Below, in pieces: positions 32,389 through 41,605 of a stretch of DNA of 64,000 bases. The notes under the pieces are model-generated. The model saw nothing but the letters and a program-made list of their open reading frames with translations. It was not told the DNA's origin and ran no database searches. Location: positions 7,690,501-7,754,500 of the forward strand of contig NZ_VIGB01000003.1 in the NCBI RefSeq assembly GCF_006636205.1, in the 5' to 3' direction. The position numbers and the translations under genes are program-made. The number at the start of each line of letters is the position of its first letter. The first letter of the stretch is position 1. Source of the stretch: Kitasatospora acidiphila (GTDB lineage: Bacteria; Actinomycetota; Actinomycetes; Streptomycetales; Streptomycetaceae).

Positions 32389-33636
32389 ATGTTCACGCTC
32401 TTCCGCCACCGCGCCTACCGCCGTCTCTTCGCCGCCCAGGTCATCGCGCTGCTGGGCACCGGCCTGGCCACGGTGGCGCTCAGCCTGCTCGCCTACGACC
32501 TCGCGGGCGCGCGGGCAGGCTCCGTGCTGGGCACCGCGCTGGCGATCAAGATGATCGCCTTCGTCGCGCTGGCGCCGCTGATCAGCGCCCAGGCGCACCG
32601 GCTGCCGCGCCGAGTCCTGCTGGTCGGCGCGGACGTGATCCGGGCCGCCGTGGCCCTCGCGCTGCCCTTCGTCACCCAGGTGTGGCAGGTCTATCTGCTG
32701 ATCTTCGTGCTCCAGGCCGCCAGCGCCTCCTTCACCCCGGCCTTCCAGTCGGTGATCCCCGAACTGCTGCCCGAGGAACGCGAGTACACCCGCGCGCTCT
32801 CCCTCGCCAGCCTGACCTACGACCTGGAGAGCCTGGTCAGCCCGGCGCTGGCCGGCGCACTGCTCACCGTGGTCGGCTACCACCAGCTCTTCTTCGGCAC
32901 CACGCTCGGCTTCCTCGCCTCCGCCACGCTGGTGGTCTCCGTGGCGCTGCCCTCCCCGGCGCGCACGGTGGTGCCGGGCGGGGTGCTCACCCGGGCCACC
33001 CATGGCATGCGGCTGTTCTGGCGGGTGCCGCGGCTGCGCGCGCTGCTGGCGCTCAACCTCGCGGTGGCCTGCGGGGGAGCGGTGGTATTCGTCAACACCG
33101 TGGTGTACGTGCGTGACCAACTGCACCGCAGTGCCGCCGATGTGCCGTTCGCACTCGGGGCCTACGGCGCCGGGTCGATGACGGCGGCGCTGCTGCTGCC
33201 CCCGGTGCTGGAGCGGCTGCGCGAGCGCACGGTGCTGCTCGGCGGCGGATTCGCGATCACGGCCCTCTTCCTACCACTCGCAGCGCTGACCTGCGGCCCG
33301 CCCGGCTCCTGGAAGTGGCCTGCCCTGCTGGCGACTTGGGCCGCCCTGGGGGCCGCCTGCGCCGTGGTCAACGCCCCCGCCGGCCGCCTGATACGCGCTG
33401 CCACCGCCCCCGAGCACCGGGCCGACGCCTTCGCCGCCCAGTTCTCCCTCTCCCACAGCTGCTGGCTGCTCTCCTACCCCCTGGCCGGCTGGCTCGGCGC
33501 CACCGCAGGCCTGCCCGCCGCCTTGGCGGCCCTGGGCGCACCGGCGCTGCTGGCGGCCGTCACGGCGGCCAGGCTCTGGCCGGCCGGCAGCCGGGTGCGG
33601 CCGCCACGGGAGGCCGTCGCGGCACCCGTCGGATGA
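32389..33636 (+). CDS. MFS transporter
   Basis: About 415 residues with eleven to twelve spans. FTLFRHRAYRRLFAAQVIALLGTGLATVALSLLAYDLAG is a typical DHA1-like start; SFTPAFQSVIPELLPEEREYTRALSLASLTYDLESLVSPALAGALL lies in the first half. GAGG six bases before ATG 32389, together with the promoter layout, selects this start over ATG 32335 or 32362. Control by ArsR suggests a metal, metalloid or metallophore efflux role. Confidence 0.87.
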   Translation: MFTLFRHRAYRRLFAAQVIALLGTGLATVALSLLAYDLAGARAGSVLGTALAIKMIAFVALAPLISAQAHRLPRRVLLVGADVIRAAVALALPFVTQVWQVYLLIFVLQAASASFTPAFQSVIPELLPEEREYTRALSLASLTYDLESLVSPALAGALLTVVGYHQLFFGTTLGFLASATLVVSVALPSPARTVVPGGVLTRATHGMRLFWRVPRLRALLALNLAVACGGAVVFVNTVVYVRDQLHRSAADVPFALGAYGAGSMTAALLLPPVLERLRERTVLLGGGFAITALFLPLAALTCGPPGSWKWPALLATWAALGAACAVVNAPAGRLIRAATAPEHRADAFAAQFSLSHSCWLLSYPLAGWLGATAGLPAALAALGAPALLAAVTAARLWPAGSRVRPPREAVAAPVG

Positions 33637-33641
33637 CGGGT

Positions 33642-33836
33642 TCAGGGTCGGTGTCGCACATGCTCCACCGTCAACCCGCCCTCCCCGCACGACAGTACGT
33701 GCCGGATGCCCCGGTCGGCGAGGAGTGCGCGCTGCTCGGCGACCGGGCTGCGCGGGTTCAACGCGAGGTAGCCGCAACCGTACTTGCGCGCGCCCACCGC
33801 CCCGGTCATGCGGTGGTGCGGCAACCGCCGCACCAC
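33642..33836 (-). CDS. Truncated serine-recombinase-like fragment
   Basis: 64 residues. YGCGYLALNPRSPVAEQRALLADRGIRHVL resembles the first strand and helix of recombinase-like streptomycete proteins (GYxR....D...Q...L...G), without the catalytic Ser and without a DNA-binding domain. Its neighbour is an IS701 relic, so it may be debris from the same mobile region. Confidence 0.35.
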   Translation of the reverse strand: MVRRLPHHRMTGAVGARKYGCGYLALNPRSPVAEQRALLADRGIRHVLSCGEGGLTVEHVRHRP

Positions 33837-33851
33837 CGCCGGGTCTTCTGA

Positions 33852-34007
33852 TCAGCCGGACATCTGGACGATCTTGACGATCACCAGGATCACCGCGACC
33901 AGCAGACAGCCGCGCAGCGTGAGCAGGCCGGCCTTGCGCAGCAGCGAGAACTGCGGCTTCTCCAGCGTCTCCAACGTCGGGGTTCGCCAGGCGAGTTGCT
34001 CCTCGCC
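33852..34007 (-). pseudogene. Short hydrophobic ORF tail fused to transposase relic
   Basis: The frame following the IS701 remnant runs on as WRTPTLETLEKPQFSLLRKAG, then a hydrophobic helix LRGCLLVAVILVIVKIVQ, then stop. It has the look of a small membrane peptide, but its own start is missing; it reads in frame from the transposase piece. Its origin is unclear. Confidence 0.35.
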
Positions 34008-34230
34008 AAGCCCCCAGGTGGCGAGTTCGTCAAGCATTTCGATGGCCAGAAGCCACTTCGGCCGGTGGCCCTCACATCGGCTGCATCGACTTGCGTCGTC
34101 CGTCCAGTAACAGGCCACGTAGGTAGCTCAGGCCGGCGTCCTGCTGATCTGAGCGCGGCAGCGGAGCGAATACCTCCGCCGCGAACGCCTCCAACTCATC
34201 GCGCAAACATGACAGTTCATCTGGATTCAC
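34008..34230 (-). pseudogene. IS701-family transposase relic with internal deletion
   Basis: From GTG 34230: VNPDELSCLRDELEAFAAE, VFAPLPRSDQQ, LSYLRGLLLDGRRKSMQPM, which is the standard IS701 transposase N-terminus, then a stop. Directly after, in another frame, comes GHRPKWLLAIEMLDELATWGL, normally over 100 residues further on in such transposases. The part between, and the DDE domain, are lost. It therefore cannot transpose by itself. Confidence 0.75.
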
Positions 34231-34294
34231 ACCGACAGCGAACTGCCGAAGACCACACCTGCCCAGACTCCGCGCAGCACCTGACAAACCACTA

Positions 34295-34861
34295 CTAGGC
34301 CGGTCTGGTCGCGGTGAACCGGAACTGGTGCTCACCGGCCTGGACGACGCGCGCGCCGATGAAGCCCGCCGCGTGCAGGCGGTCGGCCAGGGTGTCCGGA
34401 TCGACCAGGACGCAGGTGTCGTCGATGTGCGCCTCGCGGATGAACTCGGTGTCGAGCGGGTCGGTGCCCAGCAGCGCCGCGCCGGGGCGCAGCAGCTTGT
34501 ACAGCCGGGCGAACAGCCGGTCCTGGTCGTCCGGTGACTCCATGTGGTGCAGCATCGAGAAGCAGGTGATCGCCGAGTACTGCCCGCCCGGCAGCTCGGC
34601 GGTGATCGCGTCACCCCGCACGACCTTGACGGACGGCAGCCGGTCGCGCAGCTTGGCGGCCAGATCGGCGTCGATCTCGACCGCCGTCACGCTCGCCCCG
34701 AGTTCGAGCAGCAGGTCCGTGGTCAGCCCGGGACCCGGTCCGATCTCCAGGACATGGTCGCCGAGGTCGGCGGTCTCCTGGATCCAGGGCAGCAACTCGG
34801 TACGCAGGGACGCGGCCCACTCGGGGCTGGCCAGATAGATCAGATGGCCTTCGTTCATCAT
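34295..34861 (-). CDS. Class I SAM-dependent methyltransferase
   Basis: 188 residues. HVLEIGPGPGLTTDLLLELGASVTAVEID is motif I with the acidic end of beta-2, GDAITAELPGGQYSAITCFSMLHHM is motif II, and LLRPGAALLGTDPLD is motif III. It is divergent from the AraC-family gene with 48 bp between, containing a dyad, so the regulator probably controls it. Confidence 0.88.
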   Translation of the reverse strand: MMNEGHLIYLASPEWAASLRTELLPWIQETADLGDHVLEIGPGPGLTTDLLLELGASVTAVEIDADLAAKLRDRLPSVKVVRGDAITAELPGGQYSAITCFSMLHHMESPDDQDRLFARLYKLLRPGAALLGTDPLDTEFIREAHIDDTCVLVDPDTLADRLHAAGFIGARVVQAGEHQFRFTATRPA

Positions 34862-34892
34862 GACTCCGATCGGTTGGATGCCTTGGAGTCAT
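34860..34892. promoter_or_regulatory. Dyad between methyltransferase and AraC-type genes
   Basis: ATGACTCC and GGAGTCAT, separated by 17 bp, include the methyltransferase start codon region. With centre-to-centre spacing of about 25 bp, AraC dimers could bind both arms. Confidence 0.5.
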
Positions 34893-34909
34893 TGGTACTG
34901 TCCGGTGGT

Positions 34910-35731
34910 ATGTCCGACTTTGCTGGTTCGGCCGAATCTCTGCCCGCCGCGGCCTCGGTGCCCCTGGCGTCGCTGCGCGGCGGTACGGGGCTGACTGCCG
35001 GTTCGCTGCCCTTCGAGGGCCGGACCTGGGTCACCCCATGGCACCGGCACGACCAGCACCAGCTCGAGTACGCCTTCGAGGGGATCGTCGAGGTCGAGAC
35101 CGCCGTGGCTCGCTACCAGCTGCCGTCCCGGCAGGCCGCCTGGATCCCGGCCGGCGTCGGGCACAAGAGCGGCTTCGCCGGGGCCCGTACGGTGTCGGTG
35201 TTCTTCGATCCGGCGCTGGTGCCCGACGCAGCGGGACGGGTGCGGGTCCTGCCGGTGGAGCCGATCCTGCGGGAGATGGTGATCTACGCGGCCCGCTGGC
35301 CGATCGCTCGGCGGACCAGTGACCCGATCGCCGACGCCTACTTCGAAGCGCTGGCCGCGCTGGTCCTGGAACGTCTGGACCATGAGCGGCCCTTCTATCT
35401 GCCGACCAGCACCGATCCGCTTATCACCGCGGTCATGCGCTACACCGACGATCATCTGGCCGACGTCTCGCTCGGCCGGGTCTGCCGCGAGCTGGCGGTC
35501 TCGGAACGCACCCTGCGGCGCCGATTCCAGGCGGCCACCGGCATGACCTGGCGGCAGTATCTGCTGCACAGCAGGCTGCTGCGCGCCATGACTCTGCTGG
35601 TCCGCCGGAACAGCACGGTCCTGGGCGTCGCGCTGGCCGTCGGCTTCGACAGCGCGAGCGCCTTCAGCCGGGCGTTCCAGGCGTACTCCGGGCAGTCCCC
35701 GAGTGCCTTTCGCCGCGAACGAGGGCACTAG
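34910..35731 (+). CDS. AraC-family transcriptional regulator
   Basis: About 273 residues. A cupin N-terminal domain (WVTPWHRHDQHQLEYAFEGIVEVET, AAWIPAGVGHKSGF) precedes two HTHs (LADVSLGRVCRELAVSERTLRRRFQAATGMTWRQYL and VLGVALAVGFDSASAFSRAFQAYSGQSPSAFRR). The stop codon is immediately followed by the left end of the IS1380 relic, so the last few residues or the stop may derive from the insertion. Confidence 0.92.
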   Translation: MSDFAGSAESLPAAASVPLASLRGGTGLTAGSLPFEGRTWVTPWHRHDQHQLEYAFEGIVEVETAVARYQLPSRQAAWIPAGVGHKSGFAGARTVSVFFDPALVPDAAGRVRVLPVEPILREMVIYAARWPIARRTSDPIADAYFEALAALVLERLDHERPFYLPTSTDPLITAVMRYTDDHLADVSLGRVCRELAVSERTLRRRFQAATGMTWRQYLLHSRLLRAMTLLVRRNSTVLGVALAVGFDSASAFSRAFQAYSGQSPSAFRRERGH

Positions 35732-37030
35732 CCTGCGCGTTTCACTTGCGGCAGCGCCCGGATCTTGAGTGGAAACGCGAAAGTGCCTTCTGCGCTGGGA
35801 TGATGAGGCTTGTCTAAGGTCTCCGTCAGCCCAGCGGGAAGGCACTTTCTACGTGCACACTGCCGGGTCGCGTCCCCGGCTCGTCGTCCCTGCCGACGGG
35901 CGAGGGGTGGTCAGTCACGCCGGATCCCGTCTGCTGGCCGATCTCGCCGATGCCACCGGCCTGACGAATGCCTTCGGCGACGCTCTGCGTCGGTTTCGTC
36001 CGCGGGGCACCGGCCACGATCCGGGCCGGATCGCGGTCGACTTGGCGGTGATGCTCGCCGACGGCGGCGAGGCGATCGCCGACCTGGCCCTGTTACGTGA
36101 CCAGCCCGAGGTGTTCGGCCCCATCGCCTCCACCCCTACCGCCTGGCGACTGCTGGCCGGCATCGATGCGGCCGCCCTGCGCGCCCTGCGAGCGGCCCGC
36201 GCCACCGCCCGCGAGACCGCCTGGCTGCAGGCCGGCGAGACCCGCGACGGTTCCCCGCCGCCCACGCCGGCGGACGTCAACTACCAGGCCCGACCAGGTC
36301 TGGCACCCAGCCCTCGAACAGGACGGCTCCCTTCGCGAAAGCGCCCAAGTCGCCGAACTGACCGGCATGATCAACCTGCCCGGGCTGCCCGAGGGCACCC
36401 GGATCATCGTCCACCGCGAACGCCCACACCCCGGCGCCCAACTGTCCCTGCTCGACCTGGACGAGGGCATGCGCCACCAGGCCTTCCTCACCGACACTCC
36501 CTACGGCCAAGGCTCCCTTCAACTACTGGAGGTCCGCCACCGCGCGCACGCCCGCGTCGAGGACCGTATCCGCTGCGGCAAGACCAGCGGATTCGGCCGC
36601 TTCCCCTCCCGCCACTTCCAGATCAACGCCGCCTGGCTGGAGCTCTCCCTGGCCGCCATCGACCTCCTCGCATGGACCCAGGCCCTCCTACCCGAGGGCG
36701 AATTGGCCGCCGCCGAGCCGAAGAAGCTCCGCTACCGGCTGCTGCACGCCGCCGCCCGCATCACCCACGGCGCCCGCCGACTGCACCTGCGGATCGCCGC
36801 CACCTGGCCTTGGCACCACGACCTCGCGACCGCCTCCACCCGACTCCAAGCCCTGCCCCGCCCGGTCACCTGAACCGACGAAACCGTCTCCGCCCGCCCA
36901 CGACCCGAGGACCCCTGGAGAACCCGGCCCACGCGCCGGGCCATCGGCATGCCCCAAGCCAACAACCGGCCAACGATCCGCCGTCGACATCATCAACCCG
37001 GCTCAGCCGAACCCAACTGAAAGGCGGAGG
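35732..37030 (+). mobile_element. IS1380-family element relic with both ends
   Basis: Imperfect terminal inverted repeats can be matched: CCTGCGCGTTTCACTTG at the left end and, reversed, CCTCCGCCTTTCAGTTG at the right (14 of 17). Between them lies an internally deleted transposase gene. No convincing target duplication flanks it (ACTAG versus CCAGT). At 1.3 kb it is shorter than full IS1380 members (about 1.65-1.7 kb), consistent with the deletion. Confidence 0.75.
35853..36873 (+). pseudogene. IS1380 transposase with frameshifting internal deletion
   Basis: The N-terminal half (SRPRLVVPADGRGVVSHAG, GHDPGRIAVDLAVMLADGGEAIADLALLRD, STPTAWRLLAG) reads in one frame to about 36285. The C-terminal part (DQVWHPALEQDGSLRESAQVAELTG, ERPHPGAQLSLLDLDEG, HRAHARVEDRIRCGKTSGFGRFPSRHF) continues in another. 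Around 120 residues including the DDE catalytic Asp residues are missing between, so the element is dead. Confidence 0.85.
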
Positions 37031-37232
37031 CCAGTGCTCTGACGGTTACGTTGGCCGGGTTGTGTCGTACCTGCCTTTTATGGTGTCGGAGTGTCTCGTT
37101 GTCGTGATCGGACCGATGTCCGGGTGCTGCATCGCACCGCCCGGATCGGTCTGTGTCTGGCCCAGGCGCAGGTCCAGCGAGGTTCGGGGCGCAGCGAGTG
37201 CTGCGCAGTAGGCAACTCAGGGAGGTTGGCAC
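37031..37232. other. Gap after the IS relic
   Basis: No gene recognised. The first bases (CAGTGCTCTGACGGTTACGTTGG) resemble ends of other streptomycete IS elements, so a second insertion scar is possible. GGGAGG upstream of 37233 is the ribosome binding site of the next gene. Confidence 0.3.
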
Positions 37233-37967
37233 ATGAGAGCACTCCTCACGTCGTCCGGGATCAAGAACAGCAGCATTCACGACGCGCTGGTCGACCTGCT
37301 GGGCAAATCGATCGCCGAGTCCAACGCCCTGTTCATCCCCACCGCCATCTACCCCTTCCCCGGCGGGCCCGGAATGGCGTGGCGGGCGATCTCCGGTGAG
37401 GGTCCGTCGCCGTTGTGTGGATTGGGTTGGAAATCGTTGGGGATCCTGGAGCTGACGGCGCTGTCGAGCATCGAGGAGGCTGCTTGGGTGCCAACGGTCC
37501 AGGCCGCCGACGCACTGCTGGTATGGGGCGGTGACCCCCTGTTTCTCGCCAACTGGATGCGGCGCTCCGGTTTGACCGGCCTACTGCCGACGCTGCGCTC
37601 CGAGGCGGTCTATGTGGGGGTGAGCGCCGGGAGCATGGCTGTTGCCTCCACCTTTGTCGAGACCTACCGCGAACCGCCCCGCGGGAACGATGGACCGTTG
37701 AGGTCGGAAGACATCGTCTTCGCCACGCCTCAGGGTGACGTCGACAGAATCCTGGTCACGGGACAGGGAGCAGGACTCGTCGACTTCGCGGTGATCCCGC
37801 ACCTGGAGCACCCGGACCACCCCGACGCCTCCTTGGCCAACGCGGAGAGGTGGGCGGCACGGATTCCCGCGCCGACGTATGCGATCGACGACGAGACCGC
37901 CATCAAGGTGGTCGACGGCGCCGCCCAGGTCGTCTCCGAGGGGCAGTGGAAACTGTTCCAGCCCTAA
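37233..37967 (+). CDS. Peptidase S51 (dipeptidase E/cyanophycinase-like)
   Basis: 244 residues. ALLVWGGDPLFLANWMRRSGL and YVGVSAGSMAVASTFVETYREPP carry the S51 nucleophile elbow (G-x-S-A-G-S), and VIPHLEHPDHPDASLANAERWAAR the later His/Glu region. Family members cleave Asp-containing dipeptides or act as amidotransferase-like hydrolases. A good GGGAGG lies before the ATG. It stands alone between mobile-element debris and a convergent monooxygenase gene. Confidence 0.85.
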   Translation: MRALLTSSGIKNSSIHDALVDLLGKSIAESNALFIPTAIYPFPGGPGMAWRAISGEGPSPLCGLGWKSLGILELTALSSIEEAAWVPTVQAADALLVWGGDPLFLANWMRRSGLTGLLPTLRSEAVYVGVSAGSMAVASTFVETYREPPRGNDGPLRSEDIVFATPQGDVDRILVTGQGAGLVDFAVIPHLEHPDHPDASLANAERWAARIPAPTYAIDDETAIKVVDGAAQVVSEGQWKLFQP

Positions 37968-38090
37968 CAGCACCGGGCAGTTCCTGAAAGGAACGTCGGT
38001 CGGGTCGTTCCCTCGTTGACCTATATCCAACCGGTTCAGGCGCCGTCACCTCCAACCGGCGAGCGTTGTCGGTCACAGCACCAGCAATCC

Positions 38091-38429
38091 CTAGGCGTTC
38101 TTGGGGCCGGCGTGCTGAACGACCTCGAAGGACCACAGCGTCGAGCCGGACGCGGCGGGCTTGGGCCGCTCGCCACCCTCGCCGGTCCCGGCACCGCCGC
38201 CCTGGTGAGCCGCCTTCATGGGGCCTTCGAGCCACGCCTGGAACGACGCCTCGTCACGCCAGCGGGTGTAGACCAGGTAGGTGTCCGTGCCCTCGACCGG
38301 GCGGAGCAGCTCGAACCACTCGAATCCGTCGGAGTTCTCGACCGCGTGCGCCCGGGAGGCGAACCGCTGCTCCAGGGTCTCCCGCTGCTCGGCGGGGACC
38401 GTCAGTACGTTGATCTTGACTACGCTCAT
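38091..38429 (-). CDS. Antibiotic-biosynthesis monooxygenase (ABM) domain protein
   Basis: 112 residues. INVLTVPAEQRETLEQRFASRAHAVENSDGFEWFELLRPVEGTDTYLVYTRWRDEASFQAWLEGP is the complete ferredoxin-like ABM domain. The N-E-G-F-E/H-x-x-E arrangement resembles HmoB/IsdG-type heme-degrading members. The C-terminal 30 residues are Gly/Lys rich. Heme oxygenase or quinone monooxygenase activity cannot be decided from sequence. Confidence 0.82.
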   Translation of the reverse strand: MSVVKINVLTVPAEQRETLEQRFASRAHAVENSDGFEWFELLRPVEGTDTYLVYTRWRDEASFQAWLEGPMKAAHQGGGAGTGEGGERPKPAASGSTLWSFEVVQHAGPKNA

Positions 38430-38805
38430 GCTCCCATCATGCTCCAGAGCGGCGTAAGGATCCGATCAGGGACCGGTCCAGGCGGTCGGTGTCGGCAACC
38501 CGTTGTACAGAGGACACGGGGGCAGGCGCATGAGCAGTGACCATAGGCGTTGCACTATCGCTCTCTTCATCATAGTGGTCTTGGACCCGGCACGTGGTGG
38601 CCTGTTTAGCTGACGGCCAGTCAGCCAGTCAGCCAGTCAGCCAGTCGGCCAGACAGACAGGAGAACGCCCGTGCCGCCAGCCACCTCGCCACCCTGACCC
38701 GCGCTCCTCGCGCCGCGGCGGCGGATCCGGCAACTGCCCCTGACCGCACCCGTCGCGCGCCCTCGGGTACGCGTATTCCGCCCTCACCAGTCCAGGAGCT
38801 CGTTC
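38430..38805. repeat. Intergenic region with five-unit GCCAGTCA repeat
   Basis: The 376-bp gap between divergent genes holds five consecutive octamers at 38616-38655 (GCCAGTCA three times, GCCAGTCG, GCCAGACA). No gene is supported here. The repeat lies about 150 bp before the MBL gene. Confidence 0.8.
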
Positions 38806-39854
38806 ATGATGCCGCCGCTGCGAAATTCTCCTCAATTCGACGCCACCACAGGCCCGTTGTCCCGTCGGCACCTGCTCGGCGCATCCGTGACGGGCGCCGC
38901 GACCCTCGCCGGCGCCGCCGCGCTGATCGGCGCGGCCCCTGCTGCGGCCTCTGCCGTGGCCCCTGCCTCGGCCGCTCCGTCGGTTGCGGGAGGACGGCGT
39001 TCCGGCCCACCGGGATCCTCGGGGGTGCGGCTGCGCTGGCTGGGCAACAACGGCTGGGAGATCCGCTTCGGCGATCCGGACAAGCCCACCACCATCCTGA
39101 TCGACCCGTGGATCACCCGGTTCCGCACCGGCACCTACACCCCGCAGGGCAGCGACCCCGCCACCCCGATCACCGTGGACACCGGCCTCATCGACAGCCT
39201 GAACCTGACGGCTGATCAGATTCTCGTGACCCACGGCCATTACGACCACCTGCCCGACGTCCCCTACCTCGCCGCCAGCACCGGCGCCACGGTGCTCGGC
39301 ACCGAGACCCACGCCAACCTGCTGACCGCGCTCGGCGCCCCCGAGGACCAACTCTCGGTCGTGCACGGCGGCGAGCTGCTGCAGTTCGACGGCTACACCA
39401 TCCAGGTCATCCCCTCGCTGCACTCGATGACCGGCCCGCGTAAGAAGGTGCCCTTTCCCGGCACCCGAGCGGGTAGTCCCCCGCCGCGCCCCGGGTGATC
39501 TCCGAGCTGGTGGAGGGCGGCACCCTGGCCTACCTGATCACCATCGGCGACCGGCTCAGCATCCTGGACAACGGCGCTGCCAACTACGACGCCCGCCAAC
39601 TCGCCGGCCTCGCCCCGGATGTGCTGCTGCTCCAGCCCGGCGGCGCCTCGGTGCCGGACTACGTACCCCGGTTGCTGGACGTTCTGGAGCACCCGCCGTA
39701 CGTGATCCCCACTCACTGGGACGACTTCGACTACCCGCTGACCGAACCGGCCCGCGACTGGGGCGGTCTGACCGCACTCGAACAGGCAGTGCGCGCGGCA
39801 AGCCCGACCGCCCGGTTCGTCCGCCTCGACCACCTGGAGTCCTTCGCCTTCTGA
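38806..39854 (+). CDS. Tat-exported MBL-fold metallohydrolase, frameshifted
   Basis: The first frame gives residues 1-231, the second the rest; adding one base to the C run at 39478-39482 restores a 349-residue protein. A Tat signal (SRRHLLGASVTGAATLAGAAALIGAAPAAA) is followed by RLRWLGNNGWEIRFG, LIDPWITRF, the metal-binding THGHYDHLPD, VIPSLHSMTG and, in the second frame, PDVLLLQPGGAS and YVIPTHWDDFDYPL. It should be a secreted zinc hydrolase. The frameshift could be real decay or a sequence error. Confidence 0.8.
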
Positions 39855-39939
39855 GCGAGCCGAGTCGCGCCGGTGGGCGATCACTTGGAGAACGGGCCGA
39901 TGGTAGGAACTGTCGCGCTTGACCGCTCGTGTTGAAGCC

Positions 39940-40039
39940 GCTGGAACGGCTTCGGGGCCGGTGGGCGTCGACCGGCCTGCGGTCTGCCCGCTGGGCTCCC
40001 TGGAACGGCTGCCGGCGCCGACGCCGGCAGCCGTTCCAG
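39940..40039. repeat. REP-like hairpin with three CTGGAACGGCT copies
   Basis: CTGGAACGGCTGCCGGC at 40000-40016 pairs perfectly with 40023-40039 around a 6-nt loop. A third copy of CTGGAACGGCT lies at about 39944. The 17-bp stem could terminate the MBL transcript, but the extra copy suggests a dispersed palindromic element. Confidence 0.7.
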
Positions 40040-40176
40040 CGGATGGGCCACCGAGCGGCCCGGCTCATCGGCTTCGCTTCGCGGAACCAGCCGAACCAAC
40101 AAGATCGTCAGCAGTACGGAGATCACTGACGGGGTGCCCGTGCGGCAGCCCCGAGAATGCCAAGGGGGAGGACCGG

Positions 40177-40365
40177 GTGACGGCCAACGCCACCGGTGGG
40201 GCGGAGCAGGACATGTCGGAGCAGGCGGCCGAGGTGACAACCGGACCGCGCCCCGGGGAGCCGGAAGAGCCGCTGCCGCAGACCAGCCGTGCGGTGACAG
40301 AAGTGAACGCCGAGGCGGCCGGGCCCGTGGCGACCGCCGGGCGACGTCGTCGGCTACGTCGATGA
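40177..40365 (+). CDS. Hypothetical 62-residue protein
   Basis: GTG 40177 follows AAGGGGGAGG. The product is acidic for 50 residues (EQDMSEQAAEVTTG, EPEEPLPQTS) and ends RRRRLRR. A one-base shift near 40345 would instead continue as GDVVGYVDDSFGSRTPVVAAADLTVTG to a stop near 40443. Not recognised. Confidence 0.35.
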   Translation: MTANATGGAEQDMSEQAAEVTTGPRPGEPEEPLPQTSRAVTEVNAEAAGPVATAGRRRRLRR

Positions 40366-40496
40366 CAGCTTCGGGAGCAGGACCCCGGTGGTCGCGGCGG
40401 CCGACCTGACCGTGACCGGCTGGCCCGGCATGGGACGCAGCTGACGCTTGCCGCGGATGCCCATGGATACCGCACAGCGCGAAGGGAGGCACCGCG

Positions 40497-40637
40497 GTGG
40501 GCACCCTCACCCTCCGGTCCGGGCCAGTGGCCGAGGCAGAGGTCCCAGTAGCCCTGCAGTACGACCTGGCCGCACCTGCTTCAGCAAGAGGCTGTCACGC
40601 CTTGGCTGATGATTCCCAACGCGACCATCAAAGCTGA
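40497..40637 (+). pseudogene. Possible SsgA-like gene fragment
   Basis: GTG 40497 after GGGAGG. TLTLRSGPVAEAEVPVALQYDLAAP resembles the opening of SsgA-family sporulation proteins (..VPV.LRYD..DP.A), which are normally about 140 residues; here it stops after 46. The match is short, so this is tentative. Confidence 0.3.
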
Positions 40638-40770
40638 CCCGTGACTGACCGTCGCCAGGGTACGACCCGCAGGGAACCTGGCGACGGTCCGGGTCGGCCT
40701 GCCGGGAACCTGGCGACGGTCCGGGCCGGCCTGCCGCTGAGCACGCCGCCGACCGAGGCGGCCCGGCGGG

Positions 40771-41605
40771 TCAGGGCCGGGGCCGCCCAGCCAGCCTGAG
40801 TAGGGAGGCCGTGAGGGCGGCGACGAACTGATCGAACGTGGCCTCGTCGACGAGGTCCAGGGACAGATACGGATTGAGGTCCTCCAGCTCGACGAGGAGG
40901 AGTTCCCCTCGGGGGTGCGGCAGGCGTCGACACGCTGGATGCCGTGCCCGATGGTGTTCCACGCGATGAAGCGGTGGGCGAACTCCAGGTCGGCGGCGGT
41001 GGGTTCGTAGGGTTCGAGGCGCCAGCGCTGCTCCGGGTCGGGAGCGTGGAGGGCGTACTGGAAGGCGTCGTCGACGAAGTAGAACGAGACCTCGTAGGCG
41101 AAGCGGATCAGCGGCTGCACCAGGACGTCGTCGTACGTGACGGCGTCGATTCGTGCGCGGGGGACGATCTGCAAGCCTATCGAGTCGGCGCCGAGCTTCG
41201 GTTTGACGACGTAGTCGGGGACGACGGGCAGGCGTGCGAGGTCCTCGGCCCGGTCGATGGTGGGGATGACCGGGTACCCGGCGGTGCTCAGGTCGAGCAG
41301 GTACTGCTTGCCGGCCATATCGGCGCGCCCGGCCAGCTGGTTGTAGACGAGGACGCCGCGTTCGAGCGCGCGACTGCGGAAGGCCTCGTACTCGGCGCGG
41401 TAGTTCAGTACCGGGCCGCTGTTCCGGACGAGGACCACGTCGAAGGCGTCCATCAGCGAGGCGGCATCGAGGGGTGGCACAGGGCGACGTCGAAGTCCTC
41501 GCGCAGGCGGGTGGAGAGCCGGATGTCCTCGTCGCAGTACCGGCGTCCCCGGGCCTGGTACGCCAGGTCTGTGACGAGTAGGACGCGGAGCTTGGCTTCG
41601 GGCAT
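40771..41605 (-). CDS. ATP-grasp protein (RimK/glutathione-synthetase-like), two frameshifts
   Basis: ATG 41605 follows AGGAGAGCC. MPEAKLRVLLVTDLAYQARGRRYCDEDIRLSTRLREDFDVALCHP leads to a one-base gap in the G run at 41471-41474. The second frame gives FDVVLVRNSGPVLNY, YVVKPKLGADSIGLQIV and EVSFYFVDDAFQYALHAPDPEQRWRLEPYEPT, then another one-base gap at 40905-40908. The last frame ends GELLLVELEDLNPYLSLDLV. Restoring one base at each gives 278 residues with the metal-binding E-x-N intact. Possibly an amino-acid ligase. No cognate peptide substrate is recognisable nearby. Confidence 0.75.

Noticed and set aside
34544..34909. N-terminal extension of the AraC-type protein
   Set aside because: The upstream frame overlaps the divergent methyltransferase gene and its promoter; ATG 34910 starts the cupin domain at the expected distance.
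40177..40365. Graspetide precursor peptide
   Set aside because: No repeated Thr/Glu/Asp core and it is divergent from the ATP-grasp gene; support is too weak.
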